Assembly: GCA_964550795.1 (NCBI GenBank) | Contig: CAZKBH010000025.1 | Coordinates: forward strand, 1-64,000 | DNA length: 64,000 bases | DNA from: M3007 sp964550795 | GTDB taxonomy: Bacteria; Bacteroidota; Bacteroidia; Chitinophagales; Saprospiraceae | Direction: 5' to 3' | Shown here: positions 43,724 to 52,917 of the stretch, one piece after another | Layout of the letters: each line of letters starts with the position of its first letter | How positions within the stretch are numbered: position 1 is the stretch's first letter | Made by a program: the position numbers and the translations under genes | Notes under the pieces: generated by a model | The model's input: the letters and a program-made list of their open reading frames with translations, nothing else | What the model was told of the DNA's origin: nothing | The model's database searches: none

Positions 43724-46700
43724 TTATTTTTTATCGGTTTTTGCTATCCATATGGAGTTCAAATCGTCTATTTTTTTCTGAAAATAGTCATTATCCACAT
43801 CGTGCGAGAGGCAAGCCTGGTAGAGGCGCAGAGCGCGTTCGTAGTCGGCTTTGTAAGGCAAGCTGGTTTGCGCAATTTTTTGGTGGTAAAGGTCGGCAAA
43901 GGCTGCGATTTGCCAGGTTTCGCGAGTGGAGAGTAGGTTTGATTCATTTTCTGGTAAGATGTTAAGTAACTGACTGAGGTTATAATCATGTATTTGTTGT
44001 AAAGTTATGAATGCTACGTTACTTTTCCCGGTATAGTCATGCCCCTTCCCAGCCATATCTGTTCTCCATATTTTAGCCTTACCTTCAAGGGAACCGCTTG
44101 CAAGAATTTCCCCATTATTGGAAAGCGCGAGGCTTAAAATGGGATAATCATGGCCATTTATAGTATGCAAATTATTGCCATTGATTACGTCCCAAATCTT
44201 TATTGTTTTGTCAAAAGATCCGGAGGCGAGCCTTTTCCCGTCTGGGAAAAAAGCTATACCTTTAATATAATTTTCGTGCCCGTACAAGGTATTCAATTGG
44301 GCTCCCGTCTCTGCATCCCATATTTTAACTGTTTTGTCTGCCGAACCTGTGGCGATCATTTTCCCATCATAAGAAAAGCAAACACAATTAAGATAAAATT
44401 CATGTCCTTTCAATTCCCGAATAATAGTCCCGCTATCCACATCCCAAATTTTAGCGGATTTATCGTGGGAGCCCGTAACTATTCTATTACCATCTGGTGA
44501 AAATGCCACTGCAGACACATCGTCTTTATGACCTCGAAGGGTTGTAAGCGGTTTCCAGTTTGCTGTTTCCCAAATAATCGCAGTACTGTCGGCGGAGCAG
44601 GTTGCCAGTTTTTTAGCGTCGGCTGTAAAGGATAAACTGTAAATTTTTGAACTATGTCCTTCTAAAAGATGCTTTATCCTGCCGGTTTTTAAATCCCAAA
44701 TCTTGCCGGCCGGATCCGTAGACCCAGATGCCAATATTTGACCATTAGGAGAGAAGGCGGCACAATTGAACTCATCGGATTTTCCTTCTATTTTAAGGAG
44801 TACAGTATCAGAAACCAAGTTCCAGATGGTTATATTTTTATCGATGGAGCCTTTGGCTAAACTTTTACCATCAGGTGTGAAACGGACGCAAGTGGCATAA
44901 GTTTGGCCTTCGAATGTTTTAAGCACCTTTCCGTTCTTTAGACTCCAGATTTTAGTTGAGTTATCGTCGGAACAGGTTGCCAGCTCTTCCCCGTTTGGAG
45001 AAAAGTCAAGCCCGTTGATCTCATTAGTGTGGCCTTCCAGCAACATTGTACTATGCCCGCTATTGACATCCCATATGACAACGGTGTTATCTCTTGAGCC
45101 GGTTGCCAGATAACTTCCATCCGGGGAGAAAGAAATGCTGATAATACCATCAGTGTGTTTATGTAGCGTAGATAGATTCTTCCCTGTTTCTGCATCCCAA
45201 ATTTTTACTGTGTGATCAAGTGACCCGGTTGCGAGCAGCTTACCATCCGGAGAAAATGCGACACACCAGACCCACCCCTTATGTCCTTTCAGCGTATTTA
45301 ATTCTTTGCCATTCACAGCATCCCAAATTTTTGCAGTTTTATCGGCTGAAGCACTTGCGACGCGTTTCCCATCGGGAGCGCATGCAACTCCCCTAACAGT
45401 CGATTTATGTCCTTTTAGTTTCATAATAGGTTCACCATTAGCGGTGTTCCAAATAATTGCTGAACTGTCCAGCGAACCGCTAACTAAACGTGTCCCATCA
45501 GGCGAATATGCAACACTGTTTACTTCATTCCGATGCCCCTCCAAGATCAGTTGGTTTTTTCCACTTTTTAGGTCGTAAAGTTTAATTCTGTTGCCACTTA
45601 AGCCTGCGGCTACATGTTCCCCGGCCCGATCAATTGAAATACTCCTAACCTGGTCTTTATAACCAAAAAGTGTTTGACTCCTCTCACCTCTATTGATATC
45701 CCAAATATTTATTGTACTATTGGACAAGCCGGTAAATACCAAATTATCGTCTGGCGAAAAACCTACGCAGTTTACGCCATCAGTATTATTCAAAACAATC
45801 TTGTCATTATTTGGATCATTGGACAAAGTCCATATTCTCACCGTATTATCTTCCGCCCAAGTAGCTAATTGGTTTCCATCAGGGAAGAAGTGGGTGCCCA
45901 GAACTGCACCAGTATGTCCAACGAGGTTTAGCACCTGTTGACCTGTACGTATATCCCAGATTTTAGCTGTCTTATCCCATGAGCCGGTAACAAGCCAATC
46001 ACCATAAGGTGAAAAACATACACTTTCTACGGATTCTTTATGTCCGGCAATAGTTCTAATTTCTTTCCCGGTATCCAAATTCCATATTTTTACAGTATTA
46101 TCCTGCGATCCAGCTGAAGCCAGCCGCTGCCCTAAGGGAGAAAAAGCCACACAATTAACCCAATAATTATGTCCTTTCAGGGTCATTTTTTCCATTCCGC
46201 TTTCCACATCCCAAATCTTAATCGTCTTGTCATCCGATCCGGACGCAAGTGCCTCTCCGCTGGGTGAAAAAGCGATACTTTTTACCCAACCAGTATGCCC
46301 TTTCAGCATTATTTTCTCCTTCCCGTCGGATAAATCCCATAGCCGGATTTGGTTATCCTTGAATCCAGCAGCAAGGGTTCGGCTGTCCGGAGAAAAAGCT
46401 AGACACTCAATGCTACCCCACGGCATTCCAAGTGCGCAAATGATTTCATTTTTTGCTATATCCCACACTTTGACAGAGTCGGACGCCGCTATTGCTATGT
46501 TTTTTCCGTCGGGAGAGAATTCAATTTTACTGACGAAATACGGTAATGACATTGACTTTACTGCTTCTCTTGTTACTATATTCCATATTTTAACCTCGCC
46601 GCCAATAGAACCGGAAGCGACAAACTGGCCATCGGGCGATAAAGCCATACACGACATTTTATAAACCAGCCCCGCTAAGTTCCATGCCCATGGTAGTGGT

Positions 46701-47281
46701 GGATTATTTGGGTTTTCTTTGTAGTATAATGTCTGCATATATGCACTGGTAGCGTTGGCATTTCTGTAGTCTACGTACCGTTGGGCAAAATCAGCCAGTC
46801 GAAAAGCAGTACTCCGATCACCATTACGAAGGGCAATTTGACTTTTGTATGCCATTTCATTCGCATAAATTCGCCTAGATTCCGCTTCTGCTCTTTCTTT
46901 TTCATATCGAGCAATTTCAGCCTGTCTCTGAGCCTCTTCAGCATTTGTTTGCGCAATTGCTTCCTGCTGCTTCGCTGCTTTTTCACTTTCTTTAGCTATT
47001 TCCTGTTGCCGCTTGGCCTCCTCCGCATTCCGGATTGCGGCTTGCCGTTCGCCATTAACTTTGTCAAACACTTCTAATATTTTTTGGCTTACTTCGACTT
47101 CTTTCTCCGGCCTGCACACTTTTGCAGACTGCAACTTGTTCACCGCCAAATCATACTGCCCCAGCTCCACCGCCTGGTCGGCTGCCCGTATCAGTTTCCG
47201 ATATTGTTCTATCGTACATTCAGATTGCGCCCGCACCCCTACCGGCAGCAACAAAGCGCATAAGACCAGCAAATTTTTCAT
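43724..47281 (-). CDS. Exported WD40 protein, 21 repeats, shared TPR/coiled-coil N-terminus
   Basis: 1185 residues. Signal peptide (MKNLLVLCALLLPVGVRAQ), TPR-like 'GQYDLAVNKLQSAK' and a Glu/Ala/Lys coiled coil to about residue 150. I count 21 WD40 repeats between about 205 and 1075, enough for three seven-bladed propellers; typical units read 'VAFSPDGKLLATGSLDHTVK' then IWD. The tail (about 1090-1185) is again TPR-like ('YERALRLYQACL'). The signal peptide puts the propellers in the periplasm or on the surface, where they would bind protein or glycan ligands. It is 7 bp downstream of the caspase-STAND gene, so it is a probable sensor partner. Confidence 0.9.
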   Translation of the reverse strand: MKNLLVLCALLLPVGVRAQSECTIEQYRKLIRAADQAVELGQYDLAVNKLQSAKVCRPEKEVEVSQKILEVFDKVNGERQAAIRNAEEAKRQQEIAKESEKAAKQQEAIAQTNAEEAQRQAEIARYEKERAEAESRRIYANEMAYKSQIALRNGDRSTAFRLADFAQRYVDYRNANATSAYMQTLYYKENPNNPPLPWAWNLAGLVYKMSCMALSPDGQFVASGSIGGEVKIWNIVTREAVKSMSLPYFVSKIEFSPDGKNIAIAASDSVKVWDIAKNEIICALGMPWGSIECLAFSPDSRTLAAGFKDNQIRLWDLSDGKEKIMLKGHTGWVKSIAFSPSGEALASGSDDKTIKIWDVESGMEKMTLKGHNYWVNCVAFSPLGQRLASAGSQDNTVKIWNLDTGKEIRTIAGHKESVESVCFSPYGDWLVTGSWDKTAKIWDIRTGQQVLNLVGHTGAVLGTHFFPDGNQLATWAEDNTVRIWTLSNDPNNDKIVLNNTDGVNCVGFSPDDNLVFTGLSNSTINIWDINRGERSQTLFGYKDQVRSISIDRAGEHVAAGLSGNRIKLYDLKSGKNQLILEGHRNEVNSVAYSPDGTRLVSGSLDSSAIIWNTANGEPIMKLKGHKSTVRGVACAPDGKRVASASADKTAKIWDAVNGKELNTLKGHKGWVWCVAFSPDGKLLATGSLDHTVKIWDAETGKNLSTLHKHTDGIISISFSPDGSYLATGSRDNTVVIWDVNSGHSTMLLEGHTNEINGLDFSPNGEELATCSDDNSTKIWSLKNGKVLKTFEGQTYATCVRFTPDGKSLAKGSIDKNITIWNLVSDTVLLKIEGKSDEFNCAAFSPNGQILASGSTDPAGKIWDLKTGRIKHLLEGHSSKIYSLSFTADAKKLATCSADSTAIIWETANWKPLTTLRGHKDDVSAVAFSPDGNRIVTGSHDKSAKIWDVDSGTIIRELKGHEFYLNCVCFSYDGKMIATGSADKTVKIWDAETGAQLNTLYGHENYIKGIAFFPDGKRLASGSFDKTIKIWDVINGNNLHTINGHDYPILSLALSNNGEILASGSLEGKAKIWRTDMAGKGHDYTGKSNVAFITLQQIHDYNLSQLLNILPENESNLLSTRETWQIAAFADLYHQKIAQTSLPYKADYERALRLYQACLSHDVDNDYFQKKIDDLNSIWIAKTDKK

Positions 47282-47288
47282 TACTTTA

Positions 47289-49736
47289 TCATTGTTTTGA
47301 GTTACCTATTACAACCTTTTTAGCCTGCTCCATTTTCCCCCGCACCCTCAATATTTTTTGCCCCAATTCCGTGTCTTCCGGAAAACGCAGGTACAAGCTA
47401 TCCGCTTTAACATACCGGGAAAGCGCCAAGTCGTAATCAAAGGAAGCCATGTATGTGTCGCCTTCGCGCACGTAGCGGTCGAAGTTGAGGCGTTCTTTGG
47501 CGGCTTCTTCGGCGCGGCGGGTACTGTCGGCGTGGAGGAAGTCAGCCAGGTTTTCTTCCGCTTCCAGTGTTTTTTGATTGGCCTTGTTGGCATTTTGGTT
47601 GGACAGCACGGCGAAAAATATAGCCCCAACAAGCAATACGCCCAATAAGCAAAAAGCACCGACCAGCTCATTTCGGCGCCGTTTTGCCCTCTTGTCTCGT
47701 TCTGTAAGGCTGGCCTCTACGAATTCCTTTTCCGCGGCGTTCAGTAGCAGAGTGTCTTTTATGATCAGCGCTTTGGCCTGTTCTAGCCGGGGGTCAGCAG
47801 TCCAGAGAAAGTCCTTTTTATTTTGGTTGACCCGGTAGTCCATCACGGCAGCCATCAATTTGGCGTGCAGCAGAAGGTTCTCTTCACCGAGCAGGCGCAA
47901 CCAGTCCCACAGGCGTTTCCATGCGCGCACGAGTGCATCGTGCGAGGGCTCGATGAAGGGACGGCCTGCATCATCAGCGTCGCGGCGGATGAGTTTGGCC
48001 TCGTCTAGTTGCTGGATGACGGTGGAAATGCGTTCATCTTCGGCGCGGTCGGGATAGTCTAGCTCAGAGCGAAAAACCCGGCGGCCGGCCATTTCGCCTG
48101 CGGAAAAAGATACCATACGTAACATCAGTCGGCGCATAGCATCGCGATGTACGTCATCAGGCATTAGGGCATACACCTCTTCGGCTTTATTACGCAGGGC
48201 ACCGCTTACGCCACCGACGTCCAAGTAGTGTCTGCGCTTGATTTCACGGTAACGAGTGGTATCGTTTTTCGCCCGTTCAAACAATTCGCTGAGCATAAAT
48301 GATAGAAGCGGCAGTGGCCCGGGTTGCTGGGCCACCTCCTGTTCAATTTGCTGCACCAACTCGCGGTCTTCAAACAGGCAGGCAACCCGTTTAGCCGGTT
48401 GTATGATGATATCGTGGTATTCCTCAGAAGAAAAAGCGGGCACTACAAACCGCCCCTTCATCCAGTAGCGTTCGAGGATCTCATGGCGGGCCTGTGCCTC
48501 AAAATCGGCGCGGACCGTCCCAATAATCCGTTTACCACTGTTGAGCAGGCGGTGGATATCGATATAAAACTGCTCCACATCAGCCGCATGCAAAGCTTGG
48601 GTGATCAGCTCCTCCCACTGATCCACGACGAGTAAATCCCACTGCTGTTCGGGCGGCAGGGCCTGCAGCGGCATTTTACCCGGGCGAATGATGGCTGTGC
48701 GATCGGCAGTCAGCCCTTCGCGGTGGAGGGCGGGCAAGAGGCCCGCTTTCACCAAGGAGGATTTGCCAGTGCCAGAAGCGCCGGCCACGATTATAAAAGG
48801 GTGTTCACGTGCTTTATCCAGCAGATCGCGCGTAGCTTTCTTGCGGCCAAAAAACAGGGCAGCATCTTCGGGGTCGTAGGATTGCAGCCCTTTGTATGGG
48901 TTTATATAGGCTTGGTCGGGCAGTTGGGAGGCTTTAAAGCCGTCGAGAAAAAAAAGGAACTCGCCCTCCCCGTTTCCTTCGAGTGCGTCTAGGCCCACGC
49001 TTTGCAAGTTTCCCATGTAGCCGGTGATTTTGGAAAGATACTCGGTCATGTAGGTTTTCAATTCGGTGGCGGTTACGAGTCGGTCGCCGGTATAGTCGGC
49101 TTCCCCTTCGATGGCCTGTCTCAGAAAGCGGTTGAAGGGCGAGTGTGCATCAGTATCTTCAATACGGTCGTAGGCTTTTTGGCGATAGGAGGTAGAGCTG
49201 AGTACTAGGCGTGAGGGGAATTGACAAAAGATGTCGTAGTGCTGGCGCATAAGGGGTGTGTCAGCACTGTTGAATCCAATGTCGCGCTGGTTTGACATCC
49301 GGAAAGCGCCGGCGAAACAACAATCGAGTATCAGAAGAACGTGGCGTGATGGCAAAACGCGCAGGGCCTCAGCCAGAGTTTCCATGGGTACCATGCCGGC
49401 TTCGTTACTTGGGTGGGCGTCGGCTGGTAAGAAAAACCCTTTCAGTCCAAGGGAACTATCACGTTGAACCCCATGGCCGGCGTAGTAGATCAATACGCGA
49501 CTGTCTTCATGGGTGTTTTCTCGCTGAATTTGTTCTATGAGTAATCGCAGCTGTGCCGCCGTGGGGTCGGCCAGCAGTGTCGTTTTAAAGCCTTGCCGCT
49601 CGCGTAACAGGCTTTCCATTGCCCGTGCATCCTCAAGTGGCGTTTTCAACTGCCAGAGGGTGTGTTGGTAGTTGGTAATGCCTATGATATAAGCGCGAGA
49701 AGAGAGGAAAGGCAGAGTGTCCATATTAGATGTCAT
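47289..49736 (-). CDS. Caspase-STAND ATPase fusion with one membrane span and coiled-coil/TPR-like tail
   Basis: 815 residues. A caspase (C14) domain at about 10-240 has catalytic H88 in 'YYAGHG' and Cys in 'LDCCFAG' (139/140). An nSTAND-type NTPase follows: 'PYKGLQSYDPEDAALFFGR', Walker A 'GASGTGKSS' (319-327), Walker B-like 'WDLLVVDQWEELI' and a winged-helix region ('SHDALVRAWKRLW'). After 'KRAKRRR' one hydrophobic span (about 691-712) and an extracytoplasmic tail with coiled coil and a TPR-like 'FDYDLALSRYVKADSLY'. By family the STAND oligomerises on a signal and activates the caspase. The tail resembles the N-terminal module of the exported WD40/FGE proteins next door, suggesting they meet across the membrane. 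No signal peptide; the N-terminal part is cytoplasmic. Confidence 0.9.
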   Translation of the reverse strand: MTSNMDTLPFLSSRAYIIGITNYQHTLWQLKTPLEDARAMESLLRERQGFKTTLLADPTAAQLRLLIEQIQRENTHEDSRVLIYYAGHGVQRDSSLGLKGFFLPADAHPSNEAGMVPMETLAEALRVLPSRHVLLILDCCFAGAFRMSNQRDIGFNSADTPLMRQHYDIFCQFPSRLVLSSTSYRQKAYDRIEDTDAHSPFNRFLRQAIEGEADYTGDRLVTATELKTYMTEYLSKITGYMGNLQSVGLDALEGNGEGEFLFFLDGFKASQLPDQAYINPYKGLQSYDPEDAALFFGRKKATRDLLDKAREHPFIIVAGASGTGKSSLVKAGLLPALHREGLTADRTAIIRPGKMPLQALPPEQQWDLLVVDQWEELITQALHAADVEQFYIDIHRLLNSGKRIIGTVRADFEAQARHEILERYWMKGRFVVPAFSSEEYHDIIIQPAKRVACLFEDRELVQQIEQEVAQQPGPLPLLSFMLSELFERAKNDTTRYREIKRRHYLDVGGVSGALRNKAEEVYALMPDDVHRDAMRRLMLRMVSFSAGEMAGRRVFRSELDYPDRAEDERISTVIQQLDEAKLIRRDADDAGRPFIEPSHDALVRAWKRLWDWLRLLGEENLLLHAKLMAAVMDYRVNQNKKDFLWTADPRLEQAKALIIKDTLLLNAAEKEFVEASLTERDKRAKRRRNELVGAFCLLGVLLVGAIFFAVLSNQNANKANQKTLEAEENLADFLHADSTRRAEEAAKERLNFDRYVREGDTYMASFDYDLALSRYVKADSLYLRFPEDTELGQKILRVRGKMEQAKKVVIGNSKQ

Positions 49737-49782
49737 TTGCTACACTTCCGGTGCAGTGGATGAAGATATTGTATGTTGATAA

Positions 49783-52700
49783 TCAATTCTGGATGAGTTT
49801 CCAGATCAATTGTTTGGTTACCTCATCAACTCGAACACCTGAGCGTATCAAATCCTCATCGGTGAACCGCCACTGGTTATTAATATATTCGGTTAGGGAT
49901 TCCCAAACATAGATGGTTCCATCTAGAAGGGCCGTCAATATATTTTTTCCATCAGGAGAAAAAGATGCAGAAGTGACGATTTCTTTGAATTCTAATGAGG
50001 TGAGTAGATTTCCATTAATATCCCAAATTCTGACGGTTTGATCGGGACTGGTACTCAGCAGATATTTGCTGTCAGGAGAAAAAGCCACCTTATTCACTAC
50101 TTTACTATGACCTTCCAAAACGAGTTTCTGACCACTCGTGTCTATCAAATAAATCAGCTCAGAATTGGATACAATTGCTGCAAGGAACCGACCGTTTGGA
50201 GCCACTGAAATTTCAGGATTTTCGCCATATTCCCAAGAATGAAGCAGTTGTCCGGACGTTGTCCATCGGTATATTTTATTGTTTTCACAGGTGGTAAAAA
50301 CATGTTTGCCGTCCGGACTGAAAACAGCGAAGCTCACACCGGTTTCATGCTCCAGAGACCGGATCATAGTCCCGGTTGTATCCCATATCCGGGCTGTTTT
50401 ATCGCTGCTGCAGGTCAAAATATGAAGACTGTTGTTTGAGAATGCCAAATGCTGAACACGTTCCGTATGCGCGGCAAGGGTGTGCTGTAGTTTTCCATGT
50501 TTTGACCATAAAAACACCTCACCTTTATTTGCCCCGCTAGTGAGTATCCGTTGACCATCAGGAGAAAATACTGCTTCAGTACTATAGCTGCCGGATATAT
50601 GATTGAAAGTACTAATGATTTTTCCGCTGAAATCCCATGTAAATGCTTTTTCGTCTTTTGGGAAATAACCAAGTATGAGTGGTTCGGAAGGAGAAAATAC
50701 AGCACCTTTCCAGAAACCGTCCATGGTTTTTAAAGGTGGTTTTATCTCCGATAACATCCGGGCGTTCTTATCCATCAGATATGCATGACCCCCGTATAAA
50801 GCATTTGAAACGATGAAGAAATCACCTTTTTTAGAGTAACTCGCATCATAAAGTTCTGGTTGTACCTTGTTTGAACGTAAGGGTGTATAACCGTTTTTTC
50901 TCCAAAGCGTAAGATTGCCAACTGGGCTGATTATATCATTACCAAGGCTTTTGCGAGAGATTAACAGAATTGGGTCTTTCTTTTTCAAGTAGAAAAAGGC
51001 TTGTAAAACACGGAAACCTGGATTTTCGATTTTAATCGAATTGATCATTTTGGCCTGCTCTAAACGTCCATCCTGGAACCAGTAAAAGACGTGGTATTGA
51101 TCAGCAATAAGTACATACTGCAGAACGGGATGAAAGGCAACGTATGGGTTATACATCTTTACAGGTAACTTCACCATTTGCAGTGGTTTCCCGGCTGCAT
51201 CCCACAGATAGTAATCAGCTGTTTTGGATTCCTTTGAGTACGTGACAACGAATTTACTGTCATGTGAAAAAACGGCCTCCGTCGCGTTGTCGCCTGAATT
51301 ATGCTTTAATCGCCTGAGCTGTTCGCCGCTCTTATTCAGGAGGTTTATTTGATTAAATTCCAACGTAATGATTCTTTCCCCATCTGGAGCGTAAAAAGCC
51401 CTGCTGTGCGGTGATTCCAGGTTTTTTATGGGCTCTAATCCACTGCCGTCCAACTTCCATAAATACCAGTGCAATCTACTGCCTGCTACTTCATCCAATT
51501 GAACAAGTACTGACTTTTTGTCTGGAGAAATTATATTTTCCATTATTTGTTCCTCTTTAAGCATGATGGATTTTTCTAGTACCCCCTTGAAATCTCTAAT
51601 TTCCAATGTTGTCCAGCATGTGTATGGGTCAAGTGAGCATGCTACTAAAAAAAGTAAAATCTTATCGGAAGTAACGATAATCTCTGACTGTTGCGATCTA
51701 TATTTTAAATTCTCAATTGAGAGAATTTTGCCAGCAGTATTGCAGATTAATAATTTTTCAAAGTTAATCACTGCCAGGTACTGATTATCCTCAGAAAAAG
51801 CACAATGTTCGGCTACAAACCCCTCTGGAAAATCATATTTACAAACAAGTGTCCCATTTTTATCCCAAGTTTTTCCGTTAAAGAAATATAGTTGCCCATC
51901 CTTAGAAAATTTTACTATGTTTTCATAGTCAAAACTAAAAGAAATCGCAGATTCGTAATTTCCTTCGAGTTTTGTGATGAAGTTGCCAATGCTATCCCAA
52001 AGAAATACTTCTTCCTTGGAGAAGGAGATGATCCTCGACCCCATTGGAGAATATGCAGCAAATTTTAAGGACGACTTGTCGGGGTGGCTGATCCGGGCTA
52101 TCCGGTTACCATGAAGGTCCCAGATCTGAGCCGAACTATCGCCAATTAGGGTCAACAAGTGTCCGGCCGGTTCTGAAAAATCTACCAGTTCAGTGTCAGG
52201 TAAATTTTGATAAGACCATTTTGCGCTGTCGCTTATAATGCTGTTAAGAATGCTGCACACGCCTGGTTCAATGCTTCCACCAGTAGCTGTGTCTAAGGAG
52301 GTATAATAAGCAAGGGCGCTTGTATGCCAAGCTAACTCATACCGGTCATTACGGAACGCCTGCAATGAAAATGCCGCCAGCCTGTTTGCTCGGGCGCTTT
52401 TTTCAGCCTTTTTCTGTCCTTCCAACGCTGCTTTCCTGGCAGCTTCGGCGGCATCTCTTTGGCGAATGGCTTCTTTTTCGTTTTGTAGGGCAAGTTGGCG
52501 TTGTTGTTCTGTAGAATCGCGCTGAACATTGGCTAACTTTTCGTTTTTTTGGGCTAAATCACGTTGAAGGGTAGCTTCCAGCCCGTTTTTTATTGCCAGT
52601 TCCCGTTGCTTATTCACCTCCAGAAAAACTGTAATTATCTTTGCTTCAACAATAGACGCACTATCCGGTCGACAAGTTTTTGCCGATTGTAATTTATTGA

Positions 52701-52842
52701 TGGCCAGATCATATTGGCCGTTTTTCGCCGCCCGGTCAGCGTCACGCATGAGCTCGCGGAAGCGCTCGGGCGGGCAGTTCTGCGCGGCGATTAGAGCGGG
52801 CAGGAGAAAGAGCGTTGCAAAACATAGCAGAGAGCGGAGCAT
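49783..52842 (-). CDS. Exported WD40-type propeller protein, shared TPR/coiled-coil N-terminus
   Basis: 1019 residues. Signal peptide (MLRSLLCFATLFLLPALIAAQ), TPR-like 'GQYDLAINKLQSAK', then a long Gln/Arg/Glu coiled coil to about 150. The rest is a degenerate WD40 array ('AVFSPDGQRILTSGANKGEV', 'LAFSNNSLHILTCSSDKTAR'), weaker in the middle (about 330-680) and clearer at the C-terminal end. It is a diverged paralogue of the 21-repeat WD40 protein, flanking the caspase-STAND gene on its other side. Probably a second envelope sensor with another ligand. The 46-bp gap to the caspase-STAND gene suggests one transcript. Confidence 0.87.
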   Translation of the reverse strand: MLRSLLCFATLFLLPALIAAQNCPPERFRELMRDADRAAKNGQYDLAINKLQSAKTCRPDSASIVEAKIITVFLEVNKQRELAIKNGLEATLQRDLAQKNEKLANVQRDSTEQQRQLALQNEKEAIRQRDAAEAARKAALEGQKKAEKSARANRLAAFSLQAFRNDRYELAWHTSALAYYTSLDTATGGSIEPGVCSILNSIISDSAKWSYQNLPDTELVDFSEPAGHLLTLIGDSSAQIWDLHGNRIARISHPDKSSLKFAAYSPMGSRIISFSKEEVFLWDSIGNFITKLEGNYESAISFSFDYENIVKFSKDGQLYFFNGKTWDKNGTLVCKYDFPEGFVAEHCAFSEDNQYLAVINFEKLLICNTAGKILSIENLKYRSQQSEIIVTSDKILLFLVACSLDPYTCWTTLEIRDFKGVLEKSIMLKEEQIMENIISPDKKSVLVQLDEVAGSRLHWYLWKLDGSGLEPIKNLESPHSRAFYAPDGERIITLEFNQINLLNKSGEQLRRLKHNSGDNATEAVFSHDSKFVVTYSKESKTADYYLWDAAGKPLQMVKLPVKMYNPYVAFHPVLQYVLIADQYHVFYWFQDGRLEQAKMINSIKIENPGFRVLQAFFYLKKKDPILLISRKSLGNDIISPVGNLTLWRKNGYTPLRSNKVQPELYDASYSKKGDFFIVSNALYGGHAYLMDKNARMLSEIKPPLKTMDGFWKGAVFSPSEPLILGYFPKDEKAFTWDFSGKIISTFNHISGSYSTEAVFSPDGQRILTSGANKGEVFLWSKHGKLQHTLAAHTERVQHLAFSNNSLHILTCSSDKTARIWDTTGTMIRSLEHETGVSFAVFSPDGKHVFTTCENNKIYRWTTSGQLLHSWEYGENPEISVAPNGRFLAAIVSNSELIYLIDTSGQKLVLEGHSKVVNKVAFSPDSKYLLSTSPDQTVRIWDINGNLLTSLEFKEIVTSASFSPDGKNILTALLDGTIYVWESLTEYINNQWRFTDEDLIRSGVRVDEVTKQLIWKLIQN

Positions 52843-52917
52843 GAAATATCGAGTGGTTATGTTATTAAAATTGGTGTTTATTCTTTGACATCCAGCTAGA
52901 AAACCTAAGAAACGTTT

